Part shown: positions 56,119 to 64,000 of the stretch, piece by piece | Numbering within the stretch: the first letter of the stretch is position 1 | How the letters are laid out: every line of letters starts with the position of its first letter | Assembly: GCF_022539255.1 (NCBI RefSeq) | Contig: NZ_JAKZBV010000001.1 | Coordinates: forward strand, 2,728,001-2,792,000 | Length of the DNA stretch: 64,000 bases | Source: Sinomonas terrae | Lineage (GTDB): Bacteria > Actinomycetota > Actinomycetes > Actinomycetales > Micrococcaceae | Reading direction: 5' to 3' | The notes under the pieces: model-generated | Told to the model about the DNA's origin: nothing | The model's database searches: none | What the model saw: the letters and a program-made list of their open reading frames with translations, nothing else | Made by a program: the position numbers and the translations under genes

Positions 56119-56865
56119 CTACTTGACGGCGAGCGCCGACGGCCAGGGGCCGATGGCGGGCAGCGAAACTGCCTCCCCCGCATGCTCCGCCCGGACGGAC
56201 CCCCTGCCGACCTCCCGTCCCGCAAGCCACGCGGCTAGGTCCTGAAGGCGGCCTTCGACGATGACGCCGTCGCTGCCGTCCCCTAGCCGAATCTCCTCGC
56301 CATGGTGCGGCCGCAGATAGAACGTCTCCCCCTGCGGCACCCGCGGCTCGAGGAAGCCGAGGAGATGATGGCAGAAGTCAGAGCTCCATTCCTGCTGGCT
56401 GCAGCCCGTGCCGAGGTCAGTGTGGTGGATGACGAGCTCGCGCCAGAGGGCGAACGCGGCGTCGCGCACCACGCCATTGCGGAAGCGCACGCGGGCGTCC
56501 CATTCGCCGGGCTTGAGCGCAGCGAACTCATCGAGGACCCCGTCGAGCGCAGCGCCCACGCGCTCGCGGCACTCGTCCGCGGTCGCGTGGGCACCGTCCT
56601 CGATGGCCTGATCGCGCGCCAGCTGACCGCCGTCGTAGAGCTCGACCTGCTCCCCTCGCCGGGCGTACTCGACCTGCCGGCCGACGGCAGCGCTAATCCC
56701 CTGGATGTGGGCCAACACGTGGCCCCTGGTCCAGCCCGGCAGCTCGGAGGGCTGCCGGGCCGACTCGTCGGTCAGTCGCTCGAGCTCGTGACGGATTCCC
56801 GCGGCGGCTGAACGGATCTCGGCTAGGAGGTGCTCATCGGTGAGGGCAGCGGCTTCGGTTCCCAT
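56119..56865 (-). CDS. Maleylpyruvate isomerase-like mycothiol-dependent (DinB_2) family protein
   Basis: 248 residues. The N-terminal DinB-like four-helix bundle has the motif GWTRGHVLAHI (His about 49) and later REL-VIHHTDL, the His ligands of the metal site in mycothiol-dependent isomerases. The C-terminal part with LGDGSDGVIVEG and AAWLAGREVGR is typical of actinobacterial members. It probably uses mycothiol as cofactor; the substrate is unknown. It lies 12 nt from the glycosylase gene, on the same strand. Confidence 0.85.
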   Translation of the reverse strand: MGTEAAALTDEHLLAEIRSAAAGIRHELERLTDESARQPSELPGWTRGHVLAHIQGISAAVGRQVEYARRGEQVELYDGGQLARDQAIEDGAHATADECRERVGAALDGVLDEFAALKPGEWDARVRFRNGVVRDAAFALWRELVIHHTDLGTGCSQQEWSSDFCHHLLGFLEPRVPQGETFYLRPHHGEEIRLGDGSDGVIVEGRLQDLAAWLAGREVGRGSVRAEHAGEAVSLPAIGPWPSALAVK

Positions 56866-56942
56866 GCCATCAGATTAGCCAGTGCCATCAGATTAGCCAC
56901 TCGAAACCTGCCACGGGATCAGCCAATCAAGCGATCAGCCAA

Positions 56943-58355
56943 TCAGCCTGCGAAGCCGCGGGCCTCCCCGAGCTGTGCCTTGAGACTGTCGAGCTGCCGG
57001 GCGACGGCGGACGGCGCGGTGCCGCCCTGTGCGCTCCGGCTGGCGAGCGAGCCCTCGGTGCTCAGAACCGAGCGCACCTCCGACGTGAGGACGGGACTGA
57101 TGGCCGAGTACTCCTCGTCCGTGAGGTCCCAGAGTTCCACTCCCCGGCTCTCTGCCTGCCGCACCGCCGCGCCCGAGAGTTCGTGCGCGTCCCGGAACGG
57201 AACGCCCTGGCGGACGAGCCACTCGGCGATGTCGGTCGCAAGCGCGAAGCCCTGCGGCGCGAGCGAGGCCATGCGCTCGGTGTTGAAGGTGAGCGTTGCG
57301 ATCATGCCGGACACTGCCGGGAGAAGGAGCTCGAGTGTATCGGCCGCATCGAACACCGGTTCCTTGTCCTCCTGGAGGTCGCGGTTGTACGCGAGCGGGA
57401 GGCCCTTGAGCGTCGCGAGGAGCCCTGTGAGGTCGCCGATGAGCCGCCCGGCCTTCCCCCGGGCCAGCTCGGCGACGTCCGGGTTCTTCTTCTGCGGCAT
57501 GATCGATGAGCCCGTCGAGAACGCATCGTCGAGCGTGACGAAGGAGAACTCCTTCGTGGCCCACAGGATGACTTCCTCGCTGATCCGCGAGAGGTCGACA
57601 CCGATCATGGCGGCGACCCAAGCAAACTCTGCGAAGACGTCCCGCGAGGCGGTGCCGTCGATCGAGTTGTGCACTGCGGAATCGAAGCCGAGGTCGGCTG
57701 CGACGGCTTCCGGATCGAGACCGAGCGAGGAGCCCGCGAGTGCTCCCGAGCCGTAGGGGGAGACAGCGGCCCGCTTGTCCCAGTCCTGGAGGCGCTGCAC
57801 GTCGCGCAGGAGCGCCCACGCGTGGGCGAGCAGGTGATGGCTCAGGAGCACGGGCTGCGCGTGCTGGAGATGGGTCCGGCCGGGCATTGCTGCGTCAGGA
57901 TGCGCCTCGGCTTGGGCGACGAGCGCGTCGACCGTATCGAGCACCCCGCGCGCGATGAGGCGGGCGTGGTCGCGGAGGAACATGCGGCCGAGCGTTGCCA
58001 CCTGGTCGTTGCGGGAGCGTCCGGCGCGCAGCTTCCCGCCGAGCGCGGTTCCGGCGCGCTCGATGAGACCCCGCTCGAGGGAACCGTGCACGTCCTCGTC
58101 GGATTCCGCGGGCTGGTAGGCCCCGGAAGCGACGTCGGCGTCGAGCTCGTCGAGTGCCGCGAGCATCCCCGCGAGCTCCCCGTCGTCGAGCAGGCCCGCG
58201 CGATGGAGGACCCGCGCATGGGCGCGGGAGCCCGCGATGTCGTAGCGCGCGAGGCGCCAGTCGAAGTGCGTCGACTTGCTCAGGGCGGCGAGGGCATCAG
58301 CGGGTCCGCCGGCGAAGCGGCCACCCCAGAGGGCGCCCTCGTTCGTACTAGCCAC
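56943..58355 (-). CDS. argH: Argininosuccinate lyase
   Basis: 470 residues from GTG 58355, behind a GGGGGAG site. The fumarase-superfamily signature SSIMPQKKNP (about 278-287) is present, with GRSRNDQVAT and TPGRTHLQHAQP-type substrate-binding blocks. It releases arginine and fumarate. It is 5 nt after argG and last of the operon. Confidence 0.96.
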   Translation of the reverse strand: MASTNEGALWGGRFAGGPADALAALSKSTHFDWRLARYDIAGSRAHARVLHRAGLLDDGELAGMLAALDELDADVASGAYQPAESDEDVHGSLERGLIERAGTALGGKLRAGRSRNDQVATLGRMFLRDHARLIARGVLDTVDALVAQAEAHPDAAMPGRTHLQHAQPVLLSHHLLAHAWALLRDVQRLQDWDKRAAVSPYGSGALAGSSLGLDPEAVAADLGFDSAVHNSIDGTASRDVFAEFAWVAAMIGVDLSRISEEVILWATKEFSFVTLDDAFSTGSSIMPQKKNPDVAELARGKAGRLIGDLTGLLATLKGLPLAYNRDLQEDKEPVFDAADTLELLLPAVSGMIATLTFNTERMASLAPQGFALATDIAEWLVRQGVPFRDAHELSGAAVRQAESRGVELWDLTDEEYSAISPVLTSEVRSVLSTEGSLASRSAQGGTAPSAVARQLDSLKAQLGEARGFAG

Positions 58356-58360
58356 GCCGG

Positions 58361-59566
58361 CTACTCCCCCGCGACCCGCTGGTCGCGGCCCGAGGCGACC
58401 TTCGAGGCCATGCCCCAGATGTCGATGAAGCCCTTGGCGCTCGACTGGTCGAACGTATCGCCGGTGTCGTAGGTAGCGAGGCTGAAGTCGTAGAGCGAGG
58501 TGTCGGAGCGGCGCCCGTTCACGACGGCTGTGCCGGCGTGCAGGACCATGCGGACCTCGCCCGAGACGTACTTCTGGCTGTCGTCGATGAAGACGTCGAG
58601 GGCGCGCTTGAGCGGGGAGAACCACTGGCCGTCATACACGAGCTCGGACCAGCGCTGGCCCACCGTCGTCTTGAAGCGCGCATGCTCGCGCTCGATCGTG
58701 ACGTCCTCGAGGTGCTTGTGCGCCGTGATGAGGGCCATGGCGCCCGGTGCCTCGTAGATCTCGCGGCTCTTGATGCCGACGAGGCGGTCCTCGACAACGT
58801 CGATGCGGCCAACGCCCTGGGCGCCGGCTCGGCGGTTGAGCTCCTGGATGATCTGCAGCGGGGTGAGCTCGACGCCGTCGATCGCAGTCGGGACGCCCTG
58901 CTTGAAGGTGATGGTCAGCTCGTCCGGCGCAGGCGGGAACTCCGGGCTCTGCGTGTAGTCGTAGATGTCCTTCGTCGGGGCGTTCCAGATGTCCTCGAGA
59001 TAGCCCGTCTCGATGGCGCGGCCCCACACGTTCTGGTCGATCGAGTAGGGGTTCTTCTTCGTCGTGATGATGGGGAGGTGCTTCTCCTCCGCGTAGGCGA
59101 TCGCCTTGTCGCGGGTCAGCGCGAGGTCGCGGACCGGTGCGATGCACTTGAGGTCGGGGCCGAGCGTCTGGATGCCGACCTCGAAGCGGACCTGGTCGTT
59201 GCCCTTGCCGGTGCAGCCGTGAGCGACGGTCGTGGCGCCGAACTCGCGTGCGGCCTTGACGAGGTGCTTGACGATGACGGGACGGGAGATCGCCGAGACG
59301 AGCGGATAGTGCCCCTGGTAGAGCGCGTTCGCCTTGAGGGTCGGCATGCAGTACTCGTTCGCGAACTCGTCGCGCGCGTCGGCCACGTACGCCTCGACGG
59401 CGCCACATCCGAGGGCACGCTGGCGCACGGTCTCGAGGTCCTCGCCGCCCTGCCCGACGTCGACGGCCACGGCGACGACCTCGGCGCCGGTGGCATCAGC
59501 GATCCAGCCGATCGCGACGGACGTGTCGAGGCCGCCCGAGTAGGCGAGGATGATGCGATCCTTCAC
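58361..59566 (-). CDS. argG: Argininosuccinate synthase
   Basis: 401 residues from GTG 59566, with AAGGAGAACAAC upstream. The ATP pyrophosphatase loop is AYSGGLDTSVAIGW, followed by GCTGKGNDQVRFE. It condenses citrulline and aspartate. The 104 nt upstream contain ARG-box-like sites, so a second promoter inside the arg operon is likely. Confidence 0.96.
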   Translation of the reverse strand: MKDRIILAYSGGLDTSVAIGWIADATGAEVVAVAVDVGQGGEDLETVRQRALGCGAVEAYVADARDEFANEYCMPTLKANALYQGHYPLVSAISRPVIVKHLVKAAREFGATTVAHGCTGKGNDQVRFEVGIQTLGPDLKCIAPVRDLALTRDKAIAYAEEKHLPIITTKKNPYSIDQNVWGRAIETGYLEDIWNAPTKDIYDYTQSPEFPPAPDELTITFKQGVPTAIDGVELTPLQIIQELNRRAGAQGVGRIDVVEDRLVGIKSREIYEAPGAMALITAHKHLEDVTIEREHARFKTTVGQRWSELVYDGQWFSPLKRALDVFIDDSQKYVSGEVRMVLHAGTAVVNGRRSDTSLYDFSLATYDTGDTFDQSSAKGFIDIWGMASKVASGRDQRVAGE

Positions 59567-59625
59567 GTTGTTCTCCTTGGAGTGACTGGTCTTGAACCCG
59601 CCCGAAACTAAAACTGGGCGCGAAA

Positions 59626-59681
59626 CGAATGACTATTCAGAAGTCTACATAACTATTCAGTGCTTTCGCACTATTCAGTGC
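59626..59681 (-). promoter_or_regulatory. ARG-box-like sites upstream of argG
   Basis: Three copies of ACTATTCAG (59632, 59652 and 59670; CTGAATAGT on the minus strand) at 20- and 18-bp spacing. The first lies in TGAATAGTCATTCG, close to the palindromic ARG-box pattern TGAAT-N4-ATTCA bound by ArgR. Sites start 60 nt before the argG start. Confidence 0.65.
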
Positions 59682-60210
59682 TTTCACACACCGAGCGGGC
59701 AACCTCCAGCTCGATGTCCCAGCCTTGGCTGTTCCCATCGAACGCGGCCCGCCTGTCCGCGTCGCTTCCCGGGAGGGACGCGAAACCGGTCTCGACGACG
59801 CGAAGGCGGGCTCCGCCGTCGTACTCCTCGACGAAGAACTCGAGGAGGGTCGACCCCGCGCCTTCCCCCACCCAGCGGAAGACCACATGATGGGGAGCTT
59901 CGAGCGCCACCGTGAGGATGCCGAAGTCGCCGTGGACCGGATCGCGGACGAGGCTCACGTCGCCGTCGCGGTCGATTTCGTGCGGACGGTATTCCCCGTC
60001 ATTGACGAACCAGCCGGGCTCCGATACAAGCGCGAAGACGCGCTCGACCGGGGCGGAAATCTCGATCGTCTTCTCGATCCGGTCGAGTTCAGCCATGTCG
60101 GAGGGCTCGGGGTTGGAGAGGATCAGGCCGGACGCTGCCTCGTTAGACGCCTCTGCCTCGTTAGACGCCTCAGCCTCGTTAGACGCCTTTGCCTCATTAG
60201 ACGTTGTCAT
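59671..60210 (-). CDS. SRPBCC (AHSA1-like) domain protein inside the arg operon
   Basis: 179 residues from ATG 60210. The N-terminus has four SNEA(K/E)A repeats, encoded by 18-bp tandem units (about 60130-60205). The START-like domain spans about residues 45-170: IEKTIEISAPVERVFALVSE, HHVVFRWVGEGAGSTLLEFF and GWDIELEVARSV. The family binds hydrophobic ligands or acts as Hsp90 co-chaperone-like proteins; no arginine role is known. Its stop codon lies within the third ARG-box-like repeat. Confidence 0.8.
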   Translation of the reverse strand: MTTSNEAKASNEAEASNEAEASNEAASGLILSNPEPSDMAELDRIEKTIEISAPVERVFALVSEPGWFVNDGEYRPHEIDRDGDVSLVRDPVHGDFGILTVALEAPHHVVFRWVGEGAGSTLLEFFVEEYDGGARLRVVETGFASLPGSDADRRAAFDGNSQGWDIELEVARSVCESTE

Positions 60211-60230
60211 GGCCCCATCGTCCCGCCCGG

Positions 60231-60749
60231 TCAGCCGCCTTGTGAAGCCAGTTCGAGGAACCGGGCGGCGACGGCCTCCCCGCCGAGCGGATCGCGGGTG
60301 ACGATCATGACCGTGTCGTCGCCGGCGAGCGTGCCGAGAACCGATGGGATGACCGAATGGTCGATCGCGAGCGCGAGGAAGTTCGCAGCGCCAGGGGGCG
60401 TGCGGAGGACGACGATGTTCGCGCTCGCTTCGGCCGTCACGAGGAGCTCGGCGCACAGCTTGGCGAGCCGCGCGTCGAGGACCTCGGGATCGAGCCCGAT
60501 ACGGGGACTGCGGTCGCCGCCCTCGCCGCGGACGGCGTACACCAACCCGCCGTCGGCCCCGCGCACGCGAACCGCGCCGATCTCGACCAGGTCGCGCGAG
60601 AGCGTGGCCTGGGTGACTTGCACGCCGTCGTCCGCGAGAAGCGCCGCCAGCTCCGCCTGCGAGCGCACGGCCTGTCCCGCCAGGAGCGCGCGGATACGTG
60701 CCTGACGGGCTGCCTTCGTCTGGGGCGCCGGGCCGGGAGCGAGGCTCAT
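60231..60749 (-). CDS. argR: Arginine repressor
   Basis: 172 residues from ATG 60749. N-terminal winged helix (ARIRALLAGQAVRSQAELAA, VTQATLSRDLVEIGAVRVRG) and C-terminal hexamerisation/arginine-binding domain (NIVVLRTPPGAANFLALAID, GTLAGDDTVMIVTRD). It represses the arg genes with arginine as corepressor, presumably at the sites before argG and at the operon start outside the window. Confidence 0.96.
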   Translation of the reverse strand: MSLAPGPAPQTKAARQARIRALLAGQAVRSQAELAALLADDGVQVTQATLSRDLVEIGAVRVRGADGGLVYAVRGEGGDRSPRIGLDPEVLDARLAKLCAELLVTAEASANIVVLRTPPGAANFLALAIDHSVIPSVLGTLAGDDTVMIVTRDPLGGEAVAARFLELASQGG

Positions 60750-60763
60750 GACGCTGGCCCCAT

Positions 60764-61747
60764 CTACTCCAGGCCCTCCACGCTGGCTTGGCCTGACCGA
60801 TGAAGAAGCCACGCGAGCAGCGCCTTCTGCGCGTGCAGGCGGTTCTCGGCCTCGTCCCACACGACCGACTGCGGCCCGTCGATAACCTCGCCCGCGACCT
60901 CGTATCCCCGGTAGGCTGGGAGGCAGTGGAGGAAGATGGCGTCCTCGGCCGCCTTGCCCATCGCGGCTGCATCGATGCTGTAGTCCCGGAACAGGGTCAT
61001 CCGGGCTTCCTTCTCGGCCTCCTGCCCCATCGACACCCACGTGTCGGTCGCGACCACGTCAGCACCCTCGAGGGCCGCCGCCGCATCGGCCGTGACGAGC
61101 ACCGAACCGCCGGTCGCAGCGGCCACGGCCTCCGCCTCTGCCACGACCCCGGGATCCGGAAGGTAGCCCTCCGGGCCCGCGATCCGCACGTGCATGCCCG
61201 CGGTGACTCCCGCGAGGAGGTAGGAGTTGGCCATGTTGTTCGCCGCGTCCCCCAGGTACGCCATCGAAAGCCCGGCGAGCTTCCCCTTGTGCTCGCGGAC
61301 GGTGAGGAGGTCCGCGAGGAGCTGGCACGGGTGGTAGTCGTCGCAGAGCGCGTTCACGACAGGAACACGCGAATGGGCCGCCATGTCCACCAGCCCCTGA
61401 TGCGGCCCCGTCCGCCAGACGATTGCCGCGACCATCCGCTCGAGGACCCGCGCAGTGTCCTCGACGGACTCCTTGTGGCCTATCTGGCTCTCTCCGGGAT
61501 TGATGATGAGCGGGGTCCCGCCGAGGTCCGAGACCCCGGTCGAGAACGAGACACGGGTGCGCGTGGACGTCTTGTCGAAGATGACCGCGACCGTCTTGCG
61601 GGCGCTCCCCGGGCCCGCGAGCGGCTGGGCCGAGTATGGCGCGGCCTTGAGCCGCAGCGCGAGGTCCAGCACCTCGGCCTGCTCGGTCGGGCTCAGATCG
61701 GTGTCCTTGAGGAAGTGGCGGACTCCCCGTGAAGCTTGCTCTGTCAT
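60764..61747 (-). CDS. argF: Ornithine carbamoyltransferase
   Basis: 327 residues from ATG 61747, overlapping the argD stop as ATGA. Carbamoyl-phosphate loop STRTRVSF (about 59-66), HPCQLLADLLT-like DDYHPCQLLADLLT, and HCLPAYRG near the C-terminus. It makes citrulline. Confidence 0.96.
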   Translation of the reverse strand: MTEQASRGVRHFLKDTDLSPTEQAEVLDLALRLKAAPYSAQPLAGPGSARKTVAVIFDKTSTRTRVSFSTGVSDLGGTPLIINPGESQIGHKESVEDTARVLERMVAAIVWRTGPHQGLVDMAAHSRVPVVNALCDDYHPCQLLADLLTVREHKGKLAGLSMAYLGDAANNMANSYLLAGVTAGMHVRIAGPEGYLPDPGVVAEAEAVAAATGGSVLVTADAAAALEGADVVATDTWVSMGQEAEKEARMTLFRDYSIDAAAMGKAAEDAIFLHCLPAYRGYEVAGEVIDGPQSVVWDEAENRLHAQKALLAWLLHRSGQASVEGLE

Positions 61748-63057
61748 GACTGATCCTTCTGCTTGAGTGTGGCCGCGGCTGCCTCCACGAGGCCGGGCAG
61801 TGCGGCGAGGAACGTGTCCGCCTGCTCCGTGGTGAGGATGAGCGGCGGGGCGAGCCGGATGGTCCGTGGTCCGGGCGCGTTCACGATGAAGCCCGCCGCG
61901 AGCGCGGCATTGACGACGGCGCCGGCGAGGTTGGCGTCCTCGGCCACCGCCGCGGCGTTTCCTGCGGGACCCGCGAGATCGAAGCCCACGAGGAGTCCGC
62001 GCCCGCGCACCTCGGTGACCTCGGGCAATCGCTCGAGCCCGGCCCTGATGTGCTCCCCGACCGAGCGGACGTGCTCGAGCAGGCCCTGGCTCTCAATCGT
62101 GTGGAGGGTTGCGAGCGCGGCGGCGGTGGCGACGGGGTTGCCGCCGAACGTCGTGCCGTGCTGGCCGGCCGAGAGCAGGGCGCTGTTCTCGGGGCCGAAC
62201 GTGATGAGGGCGCCGATGGGGAAGCCGCCACCGAGGCCCTTGGCGAGGGACACTGCGTCGGGAACCACTCCCGAACCGTCGATCGCAAGCCACGAGCCGG
62301 TCCTGCCGATGCCGGTCTGGACCTCGTCGATGATGAGGAGGGCTCCAGCCTCCCGCGTGATCCGGCGCGCCTCTGCGAGGTAGCCCTCCGGGAGCGGGAT
62401 GACGCCGGCTTCGCCCTGGATGGGCTCGAGGAAGAGGGCCTGGGTGGTCTCGTCGACTTCGGCGCGCAGCGCGTCAAGGTCGCCGAACGGGACATGGACG
62501 ACGCCGCCGGGCAGGGGCGCGAACGGCTCGCGGTATGCCTTCTTGGCCGTCAGGGCGAGGGCGCCCATCGTGCGGCCGTGGAACGCGCCCTCGAGCGCGA
62601 CGATCTTGGTGCGGCGCTGCGACTGGCGCTCGCCCCCGTTCCGCCGTGCCAGCTTGAACGCCGCCTCGTTCGCCTCAGTGCCTGAGTTCGCGAAGAAGAC
62701 CTTGGATCCCGCCGGCGCGCTCGTGATCTCGAGGAGCTTCTCCGCGAGCGCCACCTGGGTGGGACTCGTGAAGAAGTTCGAGACGTGGCCGAGGGTCGCG
62801 AGCTGGGACGAGATGACGCTGGTGACGAACGGGTGGGCGTGCCCCAGCGCGTTGACCGCGATCCCGCCGAGCAGGTCGAGATACTGCTTGCCGTCGGCAT
62901 CCCAGACATAGCAGCCTTGGCCCCGGACGAGCACTCGCTGCGGCGTGCCGAACACGCCCATAAGCGATCCCGAGTAGCGGGCCAGCCACGCCTCGCCGGT
63001 CGACGCGCCCACGAGCTCGGAGACCTGCCGCGCCTCAGGGGTTTGGGAAGTGCTCAC
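61744..63057 (-). CDS. argD: Acetylornithine aminotransferase
   Basis: 437 residues from GTG 63057, overlapping the argB stop as GTGA. PLP-binding lysine in SLAKGLGGGFPIGA (Lys273), FFANSGTEANEAAFKLAR and LIIDEVQTGIGRTG are the class III aminotransferase marks. It converts N-acetylglutamate semialdehyde to N-acetylornithine. Confidence 0.95.
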   Translation of the reverse strand: MSTSQTPEARQVSELVGASTGEAWLARYSGSLMGVFGTPQRVLVRGQGCYVWDADGKQYLDLLGGIAVNALGHAHPFVTSVISSQLATLGHVSNFFTSPTQVALAEKLLEITSAPAGSKVFFANSGTEANEAAFKLARRNGGERQSQRRTKIVALEGAFHGRTMGALALTAKKAYREPFAPLPGGVVHVPFGDLDALRAEVDETTQALFLEPIQGEAGVIPLPEGYLAEARRITREAGALLIIDEVQTGIGRTGSWLAIDGSGVVPDAVSLAKGLGGGFPIGALITFGPENSALLSAGQHGTTFGGNPVATAAALATLHTIESQGLLEHVRSVGEHIRAGLERLPEVTEVRGRGLLVGFDLAGPAGNAAAVAEDANLAGAVVNAALAAGFIVNAPGPRTIRLAPPLILTTEQADTFLAALPGLVEAAAATLKQKDQS

Positions 63058-63998
63058 GCGGTTCCTCCTGCATGTTCTGGTACGACCTGCGTGCCGACGC
63101 CGGCGTCTGTGAAGATCTCGAGCAGCATCGTGTGCGGGCTCCGCCCGTCGACGATCGCCGCGCGGTCCACGCCCTCGGTCACTGCCTTGAGGCACGCGCT
63201 CATCTTGGGGATCATGCCCGATTCGAGGCTCGGAAGCATCTCCCGGAGCTCTGAAGCAGAGATCTGCGAAACGAGCGAATCCTTGTCCGGCCAGTTGCGG
63301 TAGAGGCCCTCGACGTCGGTGAGCACCACGAGCCGCGACGCGCCCAGGGCGACGGCGACCGCGGCTGCGGCCGTGTCCGCGTTGACGTTGAGGACCTGGC
63401 CGGTCGGCTGGTAGGAGGCAGCGCCGTCGTCCGCTCCCGAGACCTCCGGGGCGACCGTCGAGATGACCGGAATGCGGCCGGCCTCGAGGATGTCGTGCAC
63501 GGCGGCGGGATCGACGCCGACGACCTCGCCCACGAGCCCGAGGTCGACCTCCTCGCCATCGACGACGGCGCCGGTGCGCACGGCGCGCAGGAGACCGGCG
63601 TCCTCGCCCGAGAGGCCGACGGCGTACGGGCCATGGGAGTTGATGAGGCCGACGAGCTCGCGCCCGACCTGCCCGGTGAGCACCATGCGGACGACGTCCA
63701 TGGCCTCGGGCGTCGTCACCCTGAGTCCGCCCTTGAACTCGCTCTCGATCCCCACACGCTCGAGCATGCGGTTGATCTGAGGGCCGCCGCCGTGGACGAC
63801 GACTGGCCGGATCCCTACGTGGTGCAGGAACACGATGTCCTCGGCGAACGCTCGCCGCAGCTCGTCGTTGACCATCGCGTTGCCGCCGTACTTGACGACC
63901 ATCGTGCTGCCCGCGAACTTCTGGATCCACGGGAGCGCCTCGATGAGGGTCGCGGCCTTGTCCATCGCGAGGCGGATATTGGTGTTGGATGCTGCCTC
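63054..63998 (-). CDS. argB: Acetylglutamate kinase, N-terminus at or beyond window edge
   Basis: From the ATG at 63965 it reads 303 residues: AATLIEALPWIQKFAGSTMV, VVKYGGNAMV, VVHGGGPQINRML and the substrate block NVNADTAAAAVAVAL, the amino-acid kinase fold of ArgB. The frame stays open upstream to the window end (NTNIRLAMDKAA), and the 63965 ATG has no ribosome binding site, so the true start probably lies outside. It is the first arg gene visible. Confidence 0.93.
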   Translation of the reverse strand, partial: EAASNTNIRLAMDKAATLIEALPWIQKFAGSTMVVKYGGNAMVNDELRRAFAEDIVFLHHVGIRPVVVHGGGPQINRMLERVGIESEFKGGLRVTTPEAMDVVRMVLTGQVGRELVGLINSHGPYAVGLSGEDAGLLRAVRTGAVVDGEEVDLGLVGEVVGVDPAAVHDILEAGRIPVISTVAPEVSGADDGAASYQPTGQVLNVNADTAAAAVAVALGASRLVVLTDVEGLYRNWPDKDSLVSQISASELREMLPSLESGMIPKMSACLKAVTEGVDRAAIVDGRSPHTMLLEIFTDAGVGTQVVPEHAGGTA

Positions 63999-64000
63999 TG

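Overview
The window is a chromosomal segment of a high-GC actinobacterium, most probably of the Micrococcaceae (Arthrobacter/Sinomonas-like). Support comes from the strong G/C bias at third codon positions, frequent GTG starts, ATGA/GTGA/TAATG gene overlaps, a mycothiol-dependent isomerase-type protein, a DUF222-HNH endonuclease remnant, a DUF6318-type lipoprotein, and a gene order around tlyA-nadK-recN-pyrG-xerD and argBDFRGH that matches other Actinobacteria. The genus is an inference; the 16S gene (48288-49819) would settle it. Layout: (1) 1-3.5 kb, a carbohydrate operon: TIM-barrel sugar isomerase (5' end outside the window), SDR and a fused DhaK-DhaL kinase, probably for tetrose or dihydroxyacetone metabolism. 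(2) 3.5-7.3 kb, an extended SDR, an FMN reductase divergent from a MarR regulator with two operator-like palindromes between them, and a TIGR01777 epimerase fused to an SRPBCC domain. (3) 7.3-14.3 kb, an insertion-sequence scar zone: an IS256-family element replaces the middle of a DUF222-HNH gene, and an IS21-family element with a 6-bp target duplication splits a DUF6318-type lipoprotein gene whose reading frame can be restored exactly. (4) 14.4-22 kb, an HTH+PASTA protein, gamma-glutamyltransferase, a thioesterase, and the 2-methylcitrate cluster gntR-prpD-prpB-prpC for propionyl-CoA disposal. (5) 22-31.6 kb, a glucose-handling region: a pyruvate-oxidase-like gene, glucose dehydrogenase and GH15 on one strand, a MarR regulator, an SDR with a coupled small gene, a mutarotase and a second GH15. 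Two divergent promoters here share the same CGCAA/TTGCG/CGCAA operator layout, which suggests one regulon. (6) 31.6-42.3 kb, a minus-strand housekeeping array of overlapping genes: an RG-rich TPR-like protein, HAD phosphatase, a 48-residue protein, tlyA, nadK, recN, pyrG, NUDIX, xerD, NUDIX. (7) 42.5-44.2 kb, an IS1380-family element next to the rrn terminator. (8) 44.2-50.1 kb, a complete minus-strand rrn operon (16S-23S-5S, no tRNA in the spacer). (9) 50.3-56.9 kb, tyrS, a HelD/HelR-like ATPase, apt, a GNAT, paired 21-bp repeat arrays, a 3-methyladenine glycosylase and a DinB-like protein. (10) 56.9-64 kb, the arginine operon argB-argD-argF-argR-(SRPBCC gene)-argG-argH, with ARG-box-like sites in front of argG. 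No CRISPR array, tRNA gene, phage or plasmid module was recognised.
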